Assembly: GCF_900880625.1 (NCBI RefSeq)
Contig: NZ_CAAHFB010000001.1
Span: 1,302,001-1,366,000, forward strand
From: Halorhabdus rudnickae
GTDB lineage: Archaea > Halobacteriota > Halobacteria > Halobacteriales > Haloarculaceae
DNA length: 64,000 nucleotides
Reading direction: 5' to 3'
The notes beneath the pieces are model-generated. The model was not told the DNA's origin. It saw nothing but the letters and a program-made list of their open reading frames with translations, and searched no databases. Positions 1-8,957 of this stretch are shown here, piece after piece (within the stretch, counting starts at the first letter, position 1; every line of letters begins with the position of its first letter). Made by a program: the position numbers and the translations under genes.

Positions 1-249
1 TCGTTGACAGTCCCGCTCTATCGGGAGCGTGACCACGCCACCAGTAACGAAGAGTTCCAGCCTGTCGATCGACGCAGGCCCATGGCCGGACCTGACGGTC
101 ACGAATCGATAGAAAAACGAATAGTGGGGGTGGGGGTGGGGTGGCACCCGGATGGGTGCATGCGCTAGTTGTCCGCCGGTTATTAAGTGTCTTTTGGCGG
201 CGGTGGGACTGTCGTTACGTCTTTGTAGGCCCCTGTCGTAGCTTGCACC
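1..249. other. non-coding left edge with G-rich run
   Basis: No convincing gene lies here; the short reading frames lack haloarchaeal protein character. At 126-144 there is a near-continuous G run (G5-T-G5-T-G4-T-GG), possibly able to form a quadruplex on the plus strand. A TATA-like TTATTAA at about 180-186 sits at a suitable distance to serve the acetyltransferase gene starting at 250. Confidence 0.5.
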
Positions 250-741
250 GTGACGACTGTCGTTCCCGGCGAAGCCACGGTCCCCTTCATCCGACCGGCC
301 ACGCGTTCCGATCTGTTGGCCGTCGCCGACATTGAACGCCAGTCGTTCCCACAGCCGTGGTCAGTGGCGGCCTTCGAGCGGTTTCTCGACGCGCCCGCGT
401 TCCTCGTGGCGATCAGTCGCGGGAACGCACCCTCGGACGGTACAGTCGTGGGGTACGTCGTCGCAGATTCCGTCCCCAACCACGGCGAGGCGCTCGGTCA
501 CGTCAAGGACCTGGCCGTTCATCCCGAACAAAGACGCCGGGGGATCGGTAGACAGCTCCTCGAGCGGGCAGTCTGTACGCTCCGCTCGACCGGCGTTGGC
601 TCGATCAAACTCGAGGTCCGGGAGAGCAACGAGGGGGCAAAGCGTCTGTACCGCCAGGCGGGGTTCGTCCATCGGCGGACGGTCCCGCGGTACTACGACG
701 ACGGCGAGGACGCGCTTGTCATGCTCCGGACCTGGGGGTAA
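250..741 (+). CDS. rimI: GNAT N-acetyltransferase, RimI-like
   Basis: This 163-residue GNAT acetyltransferase would move an acetyl group from acetyl-CoA to an amine. RimI members acetylate the N-terminal residue of ribosomal proteins and, in archaea, act as general Nat enzymes. The acetyl-CoA loop RRRGIGRQLL lies at residues 95-104 after the strand DLAVHPEQ, and the final part has the usual N-E-x-A-x-x-x-Y form (SNEGAKRLYRQAGF). The start is GTG. It stands alone ahead of the DUF5810/DUF5809 pair. The fold is secure; RimI itself versus another GNAT of this size is inferred from length and the Y-x-x-G-F ending. Confidence 0.8.
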   Translation: MTTVVPGEATVPFIRPATRSDLLAVADIERQSFPQPWSVAAFERFLDAPAFLVAISRGNAPSDGTVVGYVVADSVPNHGEALGHVKDLAVHPEQRRRGIGRQLLERAVCTLRSTGVGSIKLEVRESNEGAKRLYRQAGFVHRRTVPRYYDDGEDALVMLRTWG

Positions 742-778
742 CGAGAGGTCTTTCTGTCGGGCCCGCCTGCGTTCGGAC

Positions 779-1219
779 ATGGGATACGCGTGCCCGGTCT
801 GTGCGGCCCCGCAGGCCGACGCCAAGCACCTAGCGGACCACCTGGCCTTCACGGCGCTACTGGGCGACGACGATCACGAGATCTGGCTCGAGGAGCACGC
901 TCCGGGCTGGGACGAAGAGGACGACGCAGGGCTGGCCGAACAGGTCGTCGACGAGGCAGAGAAAGTCGATCTTGCTGTCGACGACGCGGCGGAGGGCCAC
1001 GCACACGCACCGGATTCGGCCGTCTTCCAGAACAGCACTCACGAACCGGGCGTCGCCTTCGAGGAGCTAGCGGGTGACGTCCGGGCAGATGCGAACCGGC
1101 CTCTGGACGATGAGGCCCAGGCCGCTCTCCGGGAAGCCTACGAACTCACCCGAGAGCGCCGCGAGCGTGCGGCACGCGACGACGAGGACGTCACAACTGA
1201 CGCGGGCGAAACCGAGTAG
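779..1219 (+). CDS. DUF5810 domain protein with N-terminal zinc knuckle
   Basis: A 146-residue acidic haloarchaeal protein of unknown function. It opens MGYACPVCAAPQAD, one C-x2-C pair followed by a conserved H-L-x-x-H-L segment (HLADHLAFTALLGD) that could complete a zinc site, then WLEEHAPGW. The C-terminal half is acidic and charged helix. I place the start at the ATG at 779 because the longer frame upstream runs through the acetyltransferase gene. It is followed 24 bp later by the DUF5809 gene, its usual partner as I recall, so the two probably work together. Function unknown. Confidence 0.8.
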   Translation: MGYACPVCAAPQADAKHLADHLAFTALLGDDDHEIWLEEHAPGWDEEDDAGLAEQVVDEAEKVDLAVDDAAEGHAHAPDSAVFQNSTHEPGVAFEELAGDVRADANRPLDDEAQAALREAYELTRERRERAARDDEDVTTDAGETE

Positions 1220-1243
1220 TGGGCGCCCGTCCAACGGCGGAAC

Positions 1244-1720
1244 ATGGACACCGAGGGGTTGTTCGCGCCCGAGACGGTTGCCGAGGCACGCGAGCAGTAC
1301 GCCGACCTCCAGGCGGCCGCCGGGACCGTCGTCCGCGAAGTCGGGCGAGCGATGGAACTCGACGGCGAGGAGTACGACCGACTGGTCACAGACGACGTGA
1401 TCGCGACCGGTCACGACGCGCTGTTCGCCTCGCTGCTAGAAGTCCGGGTCGGCACCCACGAGGAGTTCGAGGCGTTCTGCACGGAGCGGGACGCTACGGT
1501 CGTTCAGACCGGAAGCGAACACGTCGAGGGGGTCGTCTGGCACGCGCCCGCCTTCGCCGACCGGATCGTCGCGACCACGTTTGCGGACGCCCGCGAGGCT
1601 GCGGTCGGGACACTGCGACGGCAGGCGTTCGGGCAGTTGTATCGAGACGTTCTGGGCGAGCGTGAGGGAACCCACCAAGGCGGGAAGACGACCGACGAAC
1701 CAGCCGTGGAGGGCGAATAG
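1244..1720 (+). CDS. DUF5809 family protein
   Basis: A 158-residue haloarchaeal protein of unknown function, largely helical and soluble, with no signal or membrane segment. It begins MDTEGLFAPETVAEAREQY and carries a conserved middle (LLEVRVGTHEEFEAFC). It lies directly behind the DUF5810 gene and its stop codon abuts the next start (TAGATG), indicating one transcript with the following membrane-anchored protein and NUDIX hydrolase. Family naming is from memory of the sequence pattern. Confidence 0.75.
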   Translation: MDTEGLFAPETVAEAREQYADLQAAAGTVVREVGRAMELDGEEYDRLVTDDVIATGHDALFASLLEVRVGTHEEFEAFCTERDATVVQTGSEHVEGVVWHAPAFADRIVATTFADAREAAVGTLRRQAFGQLYRDVLGEREGTHQGGKTTDEPAVEGE

Positions 1721-2113
1721 ATGCGCCGTCGGACGCGCATCGCCCTGCTGGTGATTCTCGGGATCGTCGTCTTCTTGCTCGCGCTGGGCGCGCTCCCGAA
1801 CTACATCAAGAGCGGCGATCCGTACTACCTGACTGCAACGCCAGTCGAGGATCACGCCGCGATCAACGGCAGTGATCTCGACGAGCGGCGTTACCCCTAT
1901 ACGACGGCAGCAATCGCGGACGCCACCGCCGACGAACCCGGACGATCGGACCCCTATTGGAAAGGCTACGTCGGCTTCAAAGAGGCGTTCACTCACTCGC
2001 CGTTCGACGAGATAACGGCCCTTCAGCAGCGATCGATGGACACGAGCGAGGCCGATGCGGTCTACGTCCGGTTCGAAGGAACGATCTACCGACTCACGGT
2101 GACTCAATCATGA
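1721..2113 (+). CDS. small membrane-anchored haloarchaeal protein
   Basis: A 130-residue protein with one N-terminal transmembrane segment (about residues 7-25, LLVILGIVVFLLALGALP) preceded by arginines, so the remaining hundred acidic residues probably lie outside the cell. No catalytic motif or known family is recognised. It starts immediately after the DUF5809 stop and overlaps the NUDIX gene by ATGA, so it is translationally coupled within a four-gene operon. Confidence 0.7.
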   Translation: MRRRTRIALLVILGIVVFLLALGALPNYIKSGDPYYLTATPVEDHAAINGSDLDERRYPYTTAAIADATADEPGRSDPYWKGYVGFKEAFTHSPFDEITALQQRSMDTSEADAVYVRFEGTIYRLTVTQS

Positions 2114-2658
2114 CAAGACAGGACGACAACTCCCACGACTGGCCGATCCTGGAATCGCGCGTCGAGTACGAGACGGGCTGGTTCGACGGTGGCTACGACC
2201 GCGTCGAACAGCCCGACGGAACGACGAAACGCTACTACTGGGCCGAACTACCGCCAGCAGTCGTCGTCGTGCCCCTGGTCGGCGACGAACTGGTGATGGT
2301 CGAGCAGTATCGCCCGCCGATCCGCGAGCACTGCCTGGAGTTCCCCGCGGGGATCGTCGAGGACGGCGAGTCCTACACTGAAGCCGGGGCGCGAGAACTC
2401 CGCGAGGAGACCGGTTTCGACCCCGCCGGGGCCTCCTTGCTGGAGGATTTCTGGGTCGCGACGGGCGCGATGCGCCACGAGCGCGGGATCGTCTTCGCCG
2501 AGGGGCTCGAGCCGGTCGAGACGGACTTGGACGACAACGAGTTCCTCGAAGTCACGACCGTCCCGGTCGCGGACGCCCTCGAACGAGCCCGGGCCGACCC
2601 CGCCAACGACGCGACGATCGAGGGGCTGTTGCTGGCCCGCGAAGAAGGCCTGCTTTGA
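2110..2658 (+). CDS. NUDIX hydrolase, ADP-ribose pyrophosphatase type
   Basis: A 182-residue NUDIX hydrolase. The complete Nudix box G-x5-E-x7-R-E-x-x-E-E-x-G occupies residues 81-103 (GIVEDGESYTEAGARELREE then TGF). The preceding strands (VVVVPLVGDELVMVEQYRPP) resemble ADP-ribose pyrophosphatases, which split ADP-ribose into AMP and ribose 5-phosphate with magnesium. The ATG at 2110 overlaps the previous stop by four bases, which fixes the start; the longer frame upstream is spurious. Substrate is inferred only from the family resemblance. Confidence 0.85.
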   Translation: MTRQDDNSHDWPILESRVEYETGWFDGGYDRVEQPDGTTKRYYWAELPPAVVVVPLVGDELVMVEQYRPPIREHCLEFPAGIVEDGESYTEAGARELREETGFDPAGASLLEDFWVATGAMRHERGIVFAEGLEPVETDLDDNEFLEVTTVPVADALERARADPANDATIEGLLLAREEGLL

Positions 2659-2728
2659 GGAGGCAGGAGGGGGTCGAGGCCGACGTAGTACCGTGGTGGT
2701 TTTCCCGGTGGTCCCCCGAAGAGGCGAC

Positions 2729-3049
2729 ATGGATGGCGAACTTTCCGCCGCTGAGTTGCGGGACTTACTGGAGTCCGATAGCGACGTTCGGGTCGTCGAC
2801 GTGCGATCGCCCGACACCTTCGAGCGGGGACACATCCCCGGGAGCGAGAACCTTCCACTGCCGAGACTGACGGGCGAGGTGGACGCGCTGGACGGTGCCG
2901 AGCGGGTCGTCACCGTCTGTCCCCACGGGCAGGCCAGCATCCAGGCGGCCCGGCTCATCGCCGCCTACGAAGGTGTCGAGGGGCCGATCGAGAGTTTAGC
3001 CTGCGGTCTCGAAGGTTGGGACGGCGAACTCGAGGCCAGCGTGGATTGA
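2729..3049 (+). CDS. single-domain rhodanese
   Basis: A 106-residue sulfurtransferase domain. The catalytic cysteine (about residue 64) lies in the six-residue loop CPHGQAS after VVTV, and the CH2A-like motif VVDVRSPDTFERGHIPGS is present, so it should carry a persulfide. Single-domain rhodaneses pass sulfur to or from thiols, cyanide or other carriers. I chose the ATG at 2729 because the domain begins right after it. It is 70 bp behind the NUDIX gene on the same strand and converges with the glycosyltransferase. Confidence 0.85.
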   Translation: MDGELSAAELRDLLESDSDVRVVDVRSPDTFERGHIPGSENLPLPRLTGEVDALDGAERVVTVCPHGQASIQAARLIAAYEGVEGPIESLACGLEGWDGELEASVD

Positions 3050-3059
3050 ACTGTCCGTC

Positions 3060-4841
3060 TCAGAACGGTGGACTGCGCTCTTGATCGCACTCGCCGGTCA
3101 GTTCCAGGATAGCCGTGTACTGATTGGGCCGGAGTTCCTGCTCGTCGGCGTAGTGACCCGTCTGCGGGACGATTCCCAGAGGGAACAGGTCCGTGGGTGA
3201 TCCGGGTGTCGGGCGTTCGGGGACGAAGTTCCGCGGTCGCGAACCGAATTCGGCGACGAGTTCGTAGCCGTACTCGCCGTCGAGCAGTTCTCGGACGTAC
3301 TCAGCCCGGTCTGAATTGGCTCGGAAGTAGGTCCCCTCGGAGAGATATAGCAGATCCCGATACCCGAGTTGCACGTAGGTCGGGCACGGCTCGTCGCGCT
3401 CGTAGACGTTTTCGGGCCCGAAGAGATGATTGATAGCCGCTCCGTGCGGGATCGCCGTGTCCTGAAAGTGTCGGCGGTAAACTTCGATGGTGTCTCCGTC
3501 GTCGGCGTTTTGGTCCAGCCAGTCGACGGCCCGGTCGCGCGGGCTGTCGGCGTAGCCGGCGACCCCGACGCCCGCGTAGGCGGCCGAACTCACGACCAGC
3601 AGACCGATCGCCACCCGTCCAACGGTCGCCTGCCGCTCACGTAAGGCCTGCAGTGCCGTAGCGCTCAACACTGCCACCAGCGGGAACGTCGGCAGCAGGT
3701 GATGGACACGGAAGTCGTGCCAGGGGACGAACAGCGCGATAAACGCGCCGAGGGTGGCCAAGACAAGAAGCGTCCCGGCCGAGGCTCGTCGCCGCACCGC
3801 AAGCGCGCCCGTCACGAAGACGCCAGCGACACCGGCGACGAACAGCGGCCAGCCGAGTCCAGTGAGATACTGCCGGAGGAACCACCACCAGGTGGGCGCG
3901 TCGGGACCCGTGGTGTGGGTGGCCCGACCGACTGGCCCGCCGAAGAGTCGCTCGGCGACGAGTCCGAACTCCCCAACCAGCGCCGTCGGGAACCCGAGCA
4001 GGATTGTTAGGCCGCCCAGGGCCGCGCCAGTTGCCAGCAGTCGCGGCCGGTACAGCGACCGCGGCCAGTCGTCTCGGCTACAAGCTCGCAGGAGGTGAGC
4101 GACGGCGATCAGGCCGATCACCGGCGCGGCGGTGAGTTTGAACGCGATCGCGACGCCACCGATCGCGCTCGCGGCGAGGAACAGCTGACGCTCGCCGTCC
4201 TGCACGTAGCGGACCAGCAAATACAGTGCGAGCAGGAGGAAAAACAGCGCTGGCATGTCCTCGCCGCCTTCGTGGGCGATCGTGAGGAATCCAAAGGTGA
4301 GCGTCAACAGCACGGCGGCCAGTCGACCGGTCGCCCGATCCGCGATCGCGGCTCCGATGCGATAGGTGAGATAGACGCTCCCGACCGCAAAGACGACGGA
4401 GAACAGCCGTACCAGGCCGAGATACCCGTTCCAGAACCAGGCTGGCGTCCCGTGCCACAACGGGAAGTACCCGAACTCGTCTACGGGCGGGAACGGGCCG
4501 AGGACGGCCTCGACGTGTCCCGAGAGGACGGCGACCACCAGTACCGGCAGCAGGGCGAACCCGAAGAGGTAGAACGTCGCCCCGAACGAGACGCGTCCCC
4601 AGGCGACGCCGTCTTGCAGTCCCCCGAACCCGGGGTCAGCGACGACCGACCGGACGGCCATCAGTGGGTCGATCGCCCGACTCCATTCATCTCGGGTCGC
4701 GGCGTTCGGAAGGCGATGCCAGAACCAAAAGCCCGACAGCAACGCTGCCACAGCGAGGATCCAGAGGAGGTAAGGATCCTCCCGCAGGTCGGCGAACAGC
4801 CGCGTTTTCGCCCGGCGGTACAGCTGACAGAGGGGGACCAT
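3060..4841 (-). CDS. polytopic membrane glycosyltransferase (GT39/ArnT-like)
   Basis: A 593-residue integral membrane protein with about ten to twelve hydrophobic helices in the first 420 residues and a soluble, probably extracellular, C-terminal domain. The first extracytoplasmic loop carries NAATRDEWSRAIDP; an acidic D-E pair there is the catalytic signature of dolichyl-phosphate-sugar dependent GT39/ArnT/PMT enzymes. Such proteins transfer a sugar from a polyprenyl-phosphate donor to surface glycans or proteins. It is a single gene between the convergent rhodanese and the ATPase gene. Family is clear; donor and acceptor cannot be read. Confidence 0.75.
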   Translation of the reverse strand: MVPLCQLYRRAKTRLFADLREDPYLLWILAVAALLSGFWFWHRLPNAATRDEWSRAIDPLMAVRSVVADPGFGGLQDGVAWGRVSFGATFYLFGFALLPVLVVAVLSGHVEAVLGPFPPVDEFGYFPLWHGTPAWFWNGYLGLVRLFSVVFAVGSVYLTYRIGAAIADRATGRLAAVLLTLTFGFLTIAHEGGEDMPALFFLLLALYLLVRYVQDGERQLFLAASAIGGVAIAFKLTAAPVIGLIAVAHLLRACSRDDWPRSLYRPRLLATGAALGGLTILLGFPTALVGEFGLVAERLFGGPVGRATHTTGPDAPTWWWFLRQYLTGLGWPLFVAGVAGVFVTGALAVRRRASAGTLLVLATLGAFIALFVPWHDFRVHHLLPTFPLVAVLSATALQALRERQATVGRVAIGLLVVSSAAYAGVGVAGYADSPRDRAVDWLDQNADDGDTIEVYRRHFQDTAIPHGAAINHLFGPENVYERDEPCPTYVQLGYRDLLYLSEGTYFRANSDRAEYVRELLDGEYGYELVAEFGSRPRNFVPERPTPGSPTDLFPLGIVPQTGHYADEQELRPNQYTAILELTGECDQERSPPF

Positions 4842-4946
4842 CTATCGGATCTATCCAGCCTCGGACGTTATTTGTCTCCCGGTCTCCGGCTGTCAGTGCG
4901 GCGGTCTATCCGTTGTCTGATCCCGGGAACCACCACTCCCTATCCG

Positions 4947-5507
4947 TCAGGACTCACCAGAGAGTCGGATCGACCGATCGGCCCACCCTTGGAGTCGATC
5001 GAGAATGGCCTGTTCCCGCCGGGTCACCGGGTTTTCGGTCCCGAGTTCGTCGCTCGCGAAGGCGTTCAACACGGCACAGTCGGCGCGATCGCAGTATCTG
5101 GTGAGTCGGTCGGGATCACCGGCTGCGTGCTGAAACGGGATCGTTGCGTCGTTGGCGAACACCGCAGTGGGTTCGGGGGCACTGTCGAGGACCTCTCGGG
5201 CTCGTTCGGCGTTGTCACGCGCCAGATCGACGGCTTCATCCTGAGACTCAGCGGCCGCTCGTGGCGCGTGCGCCTCCAAGACGCCGTGCCAGACGCCGTC
5301 CGGGATCGATCTGAACCGATCCAGCCGCCCGCCGAGGAGGCGCCCGTCCCGTTCGACCTCGGGAGCGAACTCCAGTACGACGACGCCGTCGGTCCCGTGA
5401 CGGTCGATCCAGGTAGCCAGTGCCCGCGCGGTCAGGCAGGTCTTCCCGGCCTGTGAGGGGCCGACGAGCAGCGTCGCACCGTCCAGGGCGACCGGCCCGT
5501 CGATCAT
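4947..5507 (-). CDS. small P-loop NTPase coupled to the Nramp-like transporter
   Basis: A 186-residue soluble protein with a Walker A motif GPSQAGKT at residues 16-23 and a strand VVVLEFAPEVERDGR that may hold the Walker B acidic residue. It lacks ABC signature and GTPase NKxD motifs, so I call it only a P-loop NTPase. I set the start at 5507 because this ATG overlaps the upstream transporter stop by four bases. The coupling suggests it assists or regulates that transporter. Function not recognised. Confidence 0.6.
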   Translation of the reverse strand: MIDGPVALDGATLLVGPSQAGKTCLTARALATWIDRHGTDGVVVLEFAPEVERDGRLLGGRLDRFRSIPDGVWHGVLEAHAPRAAAESQDEAVDLARDNAERAREVLDSAPEPTAVFANDATIPFQHAAGDPDRLTRYCDRADCAVLNAFASDELGTENPVTRREQAILDRLQGWADRSIRLSGES

Positions 5508-6829
5508 GCGACCGTCGGGCGTTCGAGCACGTACTTCCCGAACAATCCGACGGTAGCGAGGCCGAGGACGAGCGCGAAGGCAAGCACCGCGCCCGAAAGG
5601 GGATCGACGCCCGCGGCCACCTGTTCGCGGACGAAGTTGGCCGCAAGCGTCCCCGCGACGGCGAGCAGCGCGAGTCCGCCGACGTTCGCGAGCGCCGAGT
5701 TCGCTTCGGGGACGGCTCCGGAGTTCAGCAGGTAGAGCACGACTGCGATGGCGAAAGGGGTCCCAACCGTTCCCAGGGCGAGTACGAGGACGAGTTGGCC
5801 GAGGACGTCCCCGCCGATGAACGCGCCGGGCGCCGACAGCAGTGCGAAGCCGGCCAGGAGGGCACGGTAGCGATCGTCGTCGACGGTCGTCCCCCAACCG
5901 AGTTTGTCCGCGAGCAGGAACGGCGGGACGATCGTGTTTCCGCCCAGCGTCGAGATCGCTGCGCCGCCCAGACCGAGCAAGAACAGCCACTCGGCGCTCG
6001 GGCCGACCAGCGGTCCCAGCGCCTCGGCCGCCCCGACCGTCGAAAGCCCTGGATCGGAGAGAACGCTCGCGGCCACCAGGAAGATCGCGACGCTGTAGAT
6101 CCCGAAGGCAACCAGCATCGACGCCCCCACGTCGAAGGTCGCCAGGTCGTAGTCCTGGGCGGTCCACTTCCGGGCTCGCATCGTGTAAGAGTGCATCGTA
6201 ATGAGCGTGATGTGGACCGCACCGCCGAGGATGCCGGCCGCAACGAGGGCACTGCCACCCGGCAGCGACGGGACGAGTCCAGTGGCCGCCGCGCCGGGAT
6301 CGGTCGGAACGACGGCCAGCGAGGCGACGAACGCGATCACGACCGCCGTTACCAGCAACTTCGCAACGAGTTCGACGAATCGGTAGCCTCGGCCGGCCAA
6401 CCCTGCCGCCAGCACGACCGCCCAGATAACGCCCCACACGCGGGCATCCAGTCCGGTGATCGACGACGAGACCGCGGCAGCGGTGTTCATGATAACTAGC
6501 TGTGCGACGCCCGCGGCGATCACCGCGTCGGCCACCAGAATCCACGCCCACCAGTCCCCGAGGTGGTCCTCGACCACGCCGACGATCCCTCGCTCGGTGA
6601 GCAAACCCAGCCGCATCGCGAGGTACTGGGCCAGCGCGCCGGCCACCGCCGACAGCACGACCACCCACAGGAGTGCGTAGTCGTAGCTCGCACCGGCAGT
6701 GATCAGACTCGCCATCGACGCGGGCCCGGCGGCGATCGCCCCGGCGACCCACGACGGCCCCATCTCCCGGAGATACTGGGTGACCGTCCCACCCGACACG
6801 GCAGTCGTATCTGTTGTCGCCTCATTCAT
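5504..6829 (-). CDS. Nramp-superfamily transporter lacking canonical metal-binding motifs
   Basis: A 441-residue membrane protein with about eleven helices and clear Nramp/APC-fold layout (GPSWVAGAIA at the start, LLWVVVLSAVAGALAQYLAMRLG in helix 2). Canonical Nramp metal transporters bind Mn/Fe through D-P-G-N in helix 1 and M-P-H in helix 6. Here the aligned residues read G-P-A-S and H-I-T (GGAVHITLITMHS), so the metal ligands are gone and the substrate is probably not a transition metal. It heads an operon with the P-loop NTPase and is divergent from the DUF309 gene; the shared intergenic region is AT-rich (TAATTAAAA near 6850). Confidence 0.75.
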   Translation of the reverse strand: MNEATTDTTAVSGGTVTQYLREMGPSWVAGAIAAGPASMASLITAGASYDYALLWVVVLSAVAGALAQYLAMRLGLLTERGIVGVVEDHLGDWWAWILVADAVIAAGVAQLVIMNTAAAVSSSITGLDARVWGVIWAVVLAAGLAGRGYRFVELVAKLLVTAVVIAFVASLAVVPTDPGAAATGLVPSLPGGSALVAAGILGGAVHITLITMHSYTMRARKWTAQDYDLATFDVGASMLVAFGIYSVAIFLVAASVLSDPGLSTVGAAEALGPLVGPSAEWLFLLGLGGAAISTLGGNTIVPPFLLADKLGWGTTVDDDRYRALLAGFALLSAPGAFIGGDVLGQLVLVLALGTVGTPFAIAVVLYLLNSGAVPEANSALANVGGLALLAVAGTLAANFVREQVAAGVDPLSGAVLAFALVLGLATVGLFGKYVLERPTVA

Positions 6830-6939
6830 GCTCGGGTGGTACCACTAGATAATTAAAACGCTGCCGGATTAGGGACACAGGAAGGCTGGAATCCGCCAGT
6901 AGCGACGCAGTTTTGGCCGGCGGTCGACAACGGGGCGAT

Positions 6940-7554
6940 ATGGACGCTGCGTTGCGGGCCGGGATCGCGCTGTACAACGCGGGTCAGTACCGGGTCGCCC
7001 ACGACGCCTGGGAACACCCCTGGATCGGCATGAGCGACGCCGACGAGCACAAGGACTTCCTACAGGGACTCATCCAATTCACCGTCGCGATCCACCACGC
7101 GACGGTAGACAACGAGGCGGGTGCACGAAACCTCGCAGAGAAAGCGCCGACCTATCTCGACGGGTACGGCGATGCGTTCGCCGGGGTGGACCTCGCGCCC
7201 GTCCGGCGCTATCTGGCGGCCCTGCGAGAGGACCCGTCCGTCGTCGGGCGCCGCGACCCGCCGACGCTAACCCGTCACGGCGAGGCCGTGGAGCTGGGGG
7301 ATCTTGATTTCGATGGGACGATCCTCGCCGCGGATGCGATCGCCGAAACAGAGGACGACGAGGAACTGATCGAACAGGCGATCGAATACGCACAGGACGA
7401 CCTAGAGGCCGGAGACGAGGGGAGTCAGTTCGTGACGTTCCTCTTTGATTACGTCCGGCAGCCGGACGCTCGGGAGATCATCTGTCAGCGACTGAGCGAA
7501 CACGTCGACCGACGGGCAGCCAGAGACGACGATGTCTCGGGGCTGTTCAAGTAA
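6940..7554 (+). CDS. DUF309 family protein
   Basis: A 204-residue soluble protein. The N-terminal half contains the DUF309 signature, with YNAGQYRVAHDAWEHPW followed by FLQGLIQFTVAIHHA; the conserved H-(x2)-W-E and Q-G-(x)-I-Q residues cluster on helices and have been suspected to bind a metal. Function is unknown. The start is the ATG at 6940, where the family homology begins. It converges with the PAN gene, leaving 34 bp between stops. Confidence 0.8.
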   Translation: MDAALRAGIALYNAGQYRVAHDAWEHPWIGMSDADEHKDFLQGLIQFTVAIHHATVDNEAGARNLAEKAPTYLDGYGDAFAGVDLAPVRRYLAALREDPSVVGRRDPPTLTRHGEAVELGDLDFDGTILAADAIAETEDDEELIEQAIEYAQDDLEAGDEGSQFVTFLFDYVRQPDAREIICQRLSEHVDRRAARDDDVSGLFK

Positions 7555-7588
7555 CGTCGACCCGAGCGTATAATCGGCAAGAAGCTGG

Positions 7589-8815
7589 TCAGTGGAACAT
7601 GACCGGGGTTCCAACGCTGTCGGCGCGATCGTCTTCGGTAATTTTCTCGGTCGCGTTCTCGAAGTCTTCACGACTGACCTCAGTTCGGCCGTCCCGAACC
7701 GCGAACATGCCCGCCTCGGTGGTCAGACTCTCGAGTTCGGCCCCGGTCAGCCGGTCCGTCTCGGTTGCGACAGCAGCCAGGTCAACACCGTCGGCGAGGT
7801 TCATCTCGCGGGTGTGGATCTCGAGAATGTGTTCACGCCCCTCCTGATCCGGTTCCGGCACCTCGATGAGGCGGTCGAAGCGACCGGGCCGGAGGATGGC
7901 GCGATCGAGCATGTCAAAGCGGTTGGTGGCGGCGATGATGCGGATCTCCCCGCGATCGTCGAAGCCGTCCATCTCGCTCAACAACTGCATCATCGTCCGC
8001 TGGACTTCGGCGTCGCCGGAGGTTTTCGAGTCCGTCCGCTTCGAGGCGAGCGCGTCGATCTCGTCGATGAAGATTATCGCCGGTTCGCGTTCTTCGGCGA
8101 GTTCGAAGAGGTCACGGACGAGTTTCGCCCCCTCGCCGATGAACTTTCGGACCAACTCGGAGCCGGCCATCTTTATGAAGGTGGCGTCGGTCTGGTTGGC
8201 GACCGCTTTGGCCAGCATCGTCTTGCCCGTCCCCGGCGGGCCGTGCAGCAACACCCCGCTAGGTGGGTCGATTCCGACCTTGCGGAATTGTTCGGCGTTG
8301 AGTAGCGGTTCCTCGACTGCTTCCCGGACCTCCCGTATCTGCTCGTCGAGGCCCCCAATGTCGTCGTAGGTGACGTCCGGGCTCCCGTCGACCTGCATGG
8401 CCTGTGCGCGGGCATCCGTCTCGGCTTCCAGGGTCGACTTGACGTTGAACGAATCGTTGATTGCGACCCGTTCACCGGCTTCGACCTTCTCGACGAGCGA
8501 GCCCGGCAACTCCGTGAGGACTTCCTGGTTGTTGCCGTGTTGCTTGACGATGGCGCCGTCGTCGGTCATTTCCTCGACGGTCCCGATGTACAGCGAGGAG
8601 GTCTTCAGCGCCTGATTCTCGCGTTCGAGTGTGTCGACCTCCTCGGCAAGCGAGCTCTGCCGTTCACGGACGGCCTCCAGCTGGGAGTGGAGTTCCTCGT
8701 TGACCCGAAGGACTTCTGCAAAGTGTTCCTCGAGGGCCGCGAGCCGTTCAGAGGGTGACATCTCGGGATCGAGGTCGAGCGTCGGGCGATCCGGCAACGA
8801 GGGACTGCGGGACAT
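7589..8815 (-). CDS. pan: proteasome-activating nucleotidase (AAA ATPase)
   Basis: PAN, the hexameric ATPase that unfolds substrates and feeds them into the archaeal 20S proteasome; 408 residues, full length. It has an N-terminal coiled coil (about residues 22-71), an OB domain (72-125) and an AAA domain with Walker A GPPGTGKT (192-199), Walker B IIFIDEID (247-254) and the arginine region RPGRFDR. The protein ends V-M-F-H, so the usual hydrophobic-Tyr-X gate-opening tail has Phe in place of Tyr. It is transcribed alone with no proteasome gene beside it. Many haloarchaea carry two PANs; which one this is cannot be told. Confidence 0.95.
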   Translation of the reverse strand: MSRSPSLPDRPTLDLDPEMSPSERLAALEEHFAEVLRVNEELHSQLEAVRERQSSLAEEVDTLERENQALKTSSLYIGTVEEMTDDGAIVKQHGNNQEVLTELPGSLVEKVEAGERVAINDSFNVKSTLEAETDARAQAMQVDGSPDVTYDDIGGLDEQIREVREAVEEPLLNAEQFRKVGIDPPSGVLLHGPPGTGKTMLAKAVANQTDATFIKMAGSELVRKFIGEGAKLVRDLFELAEEREPAIIFIDEIDALASKRTDSKTSGDAEVQRTMMQLLSEMDGFDDRGEIRIIAATNRFDMLDRAILRPGRFDRLIEVPEPDQEGREHILEIHTREMNLADGVDLAAVATETDRLTGAELESLTTEAGMFAVRDGRTEVSREDFENATEKITEDDRADSVGTPVMFH

Positions 8816-8957
8816 CTGACGGTCTGAACTATTCGGTCAGGGAAAAAGTGCCTTTGGGTCTGGCCGCGCACAGGCCGAGAAGGACTGGACTGACGTTTCA
8901 CCCCGAAATCACGGCCGAGACGGCGTACAAACTGCTGGCGAGAGATCTCCGCCGACG

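Noticed and set aside
4095..5456. 453-residue plus-strand frame opposite the glycosyltransferase and ATPase
   Set aside because: Disordered, charged composition with no domain; it spans a gap between two real genes.
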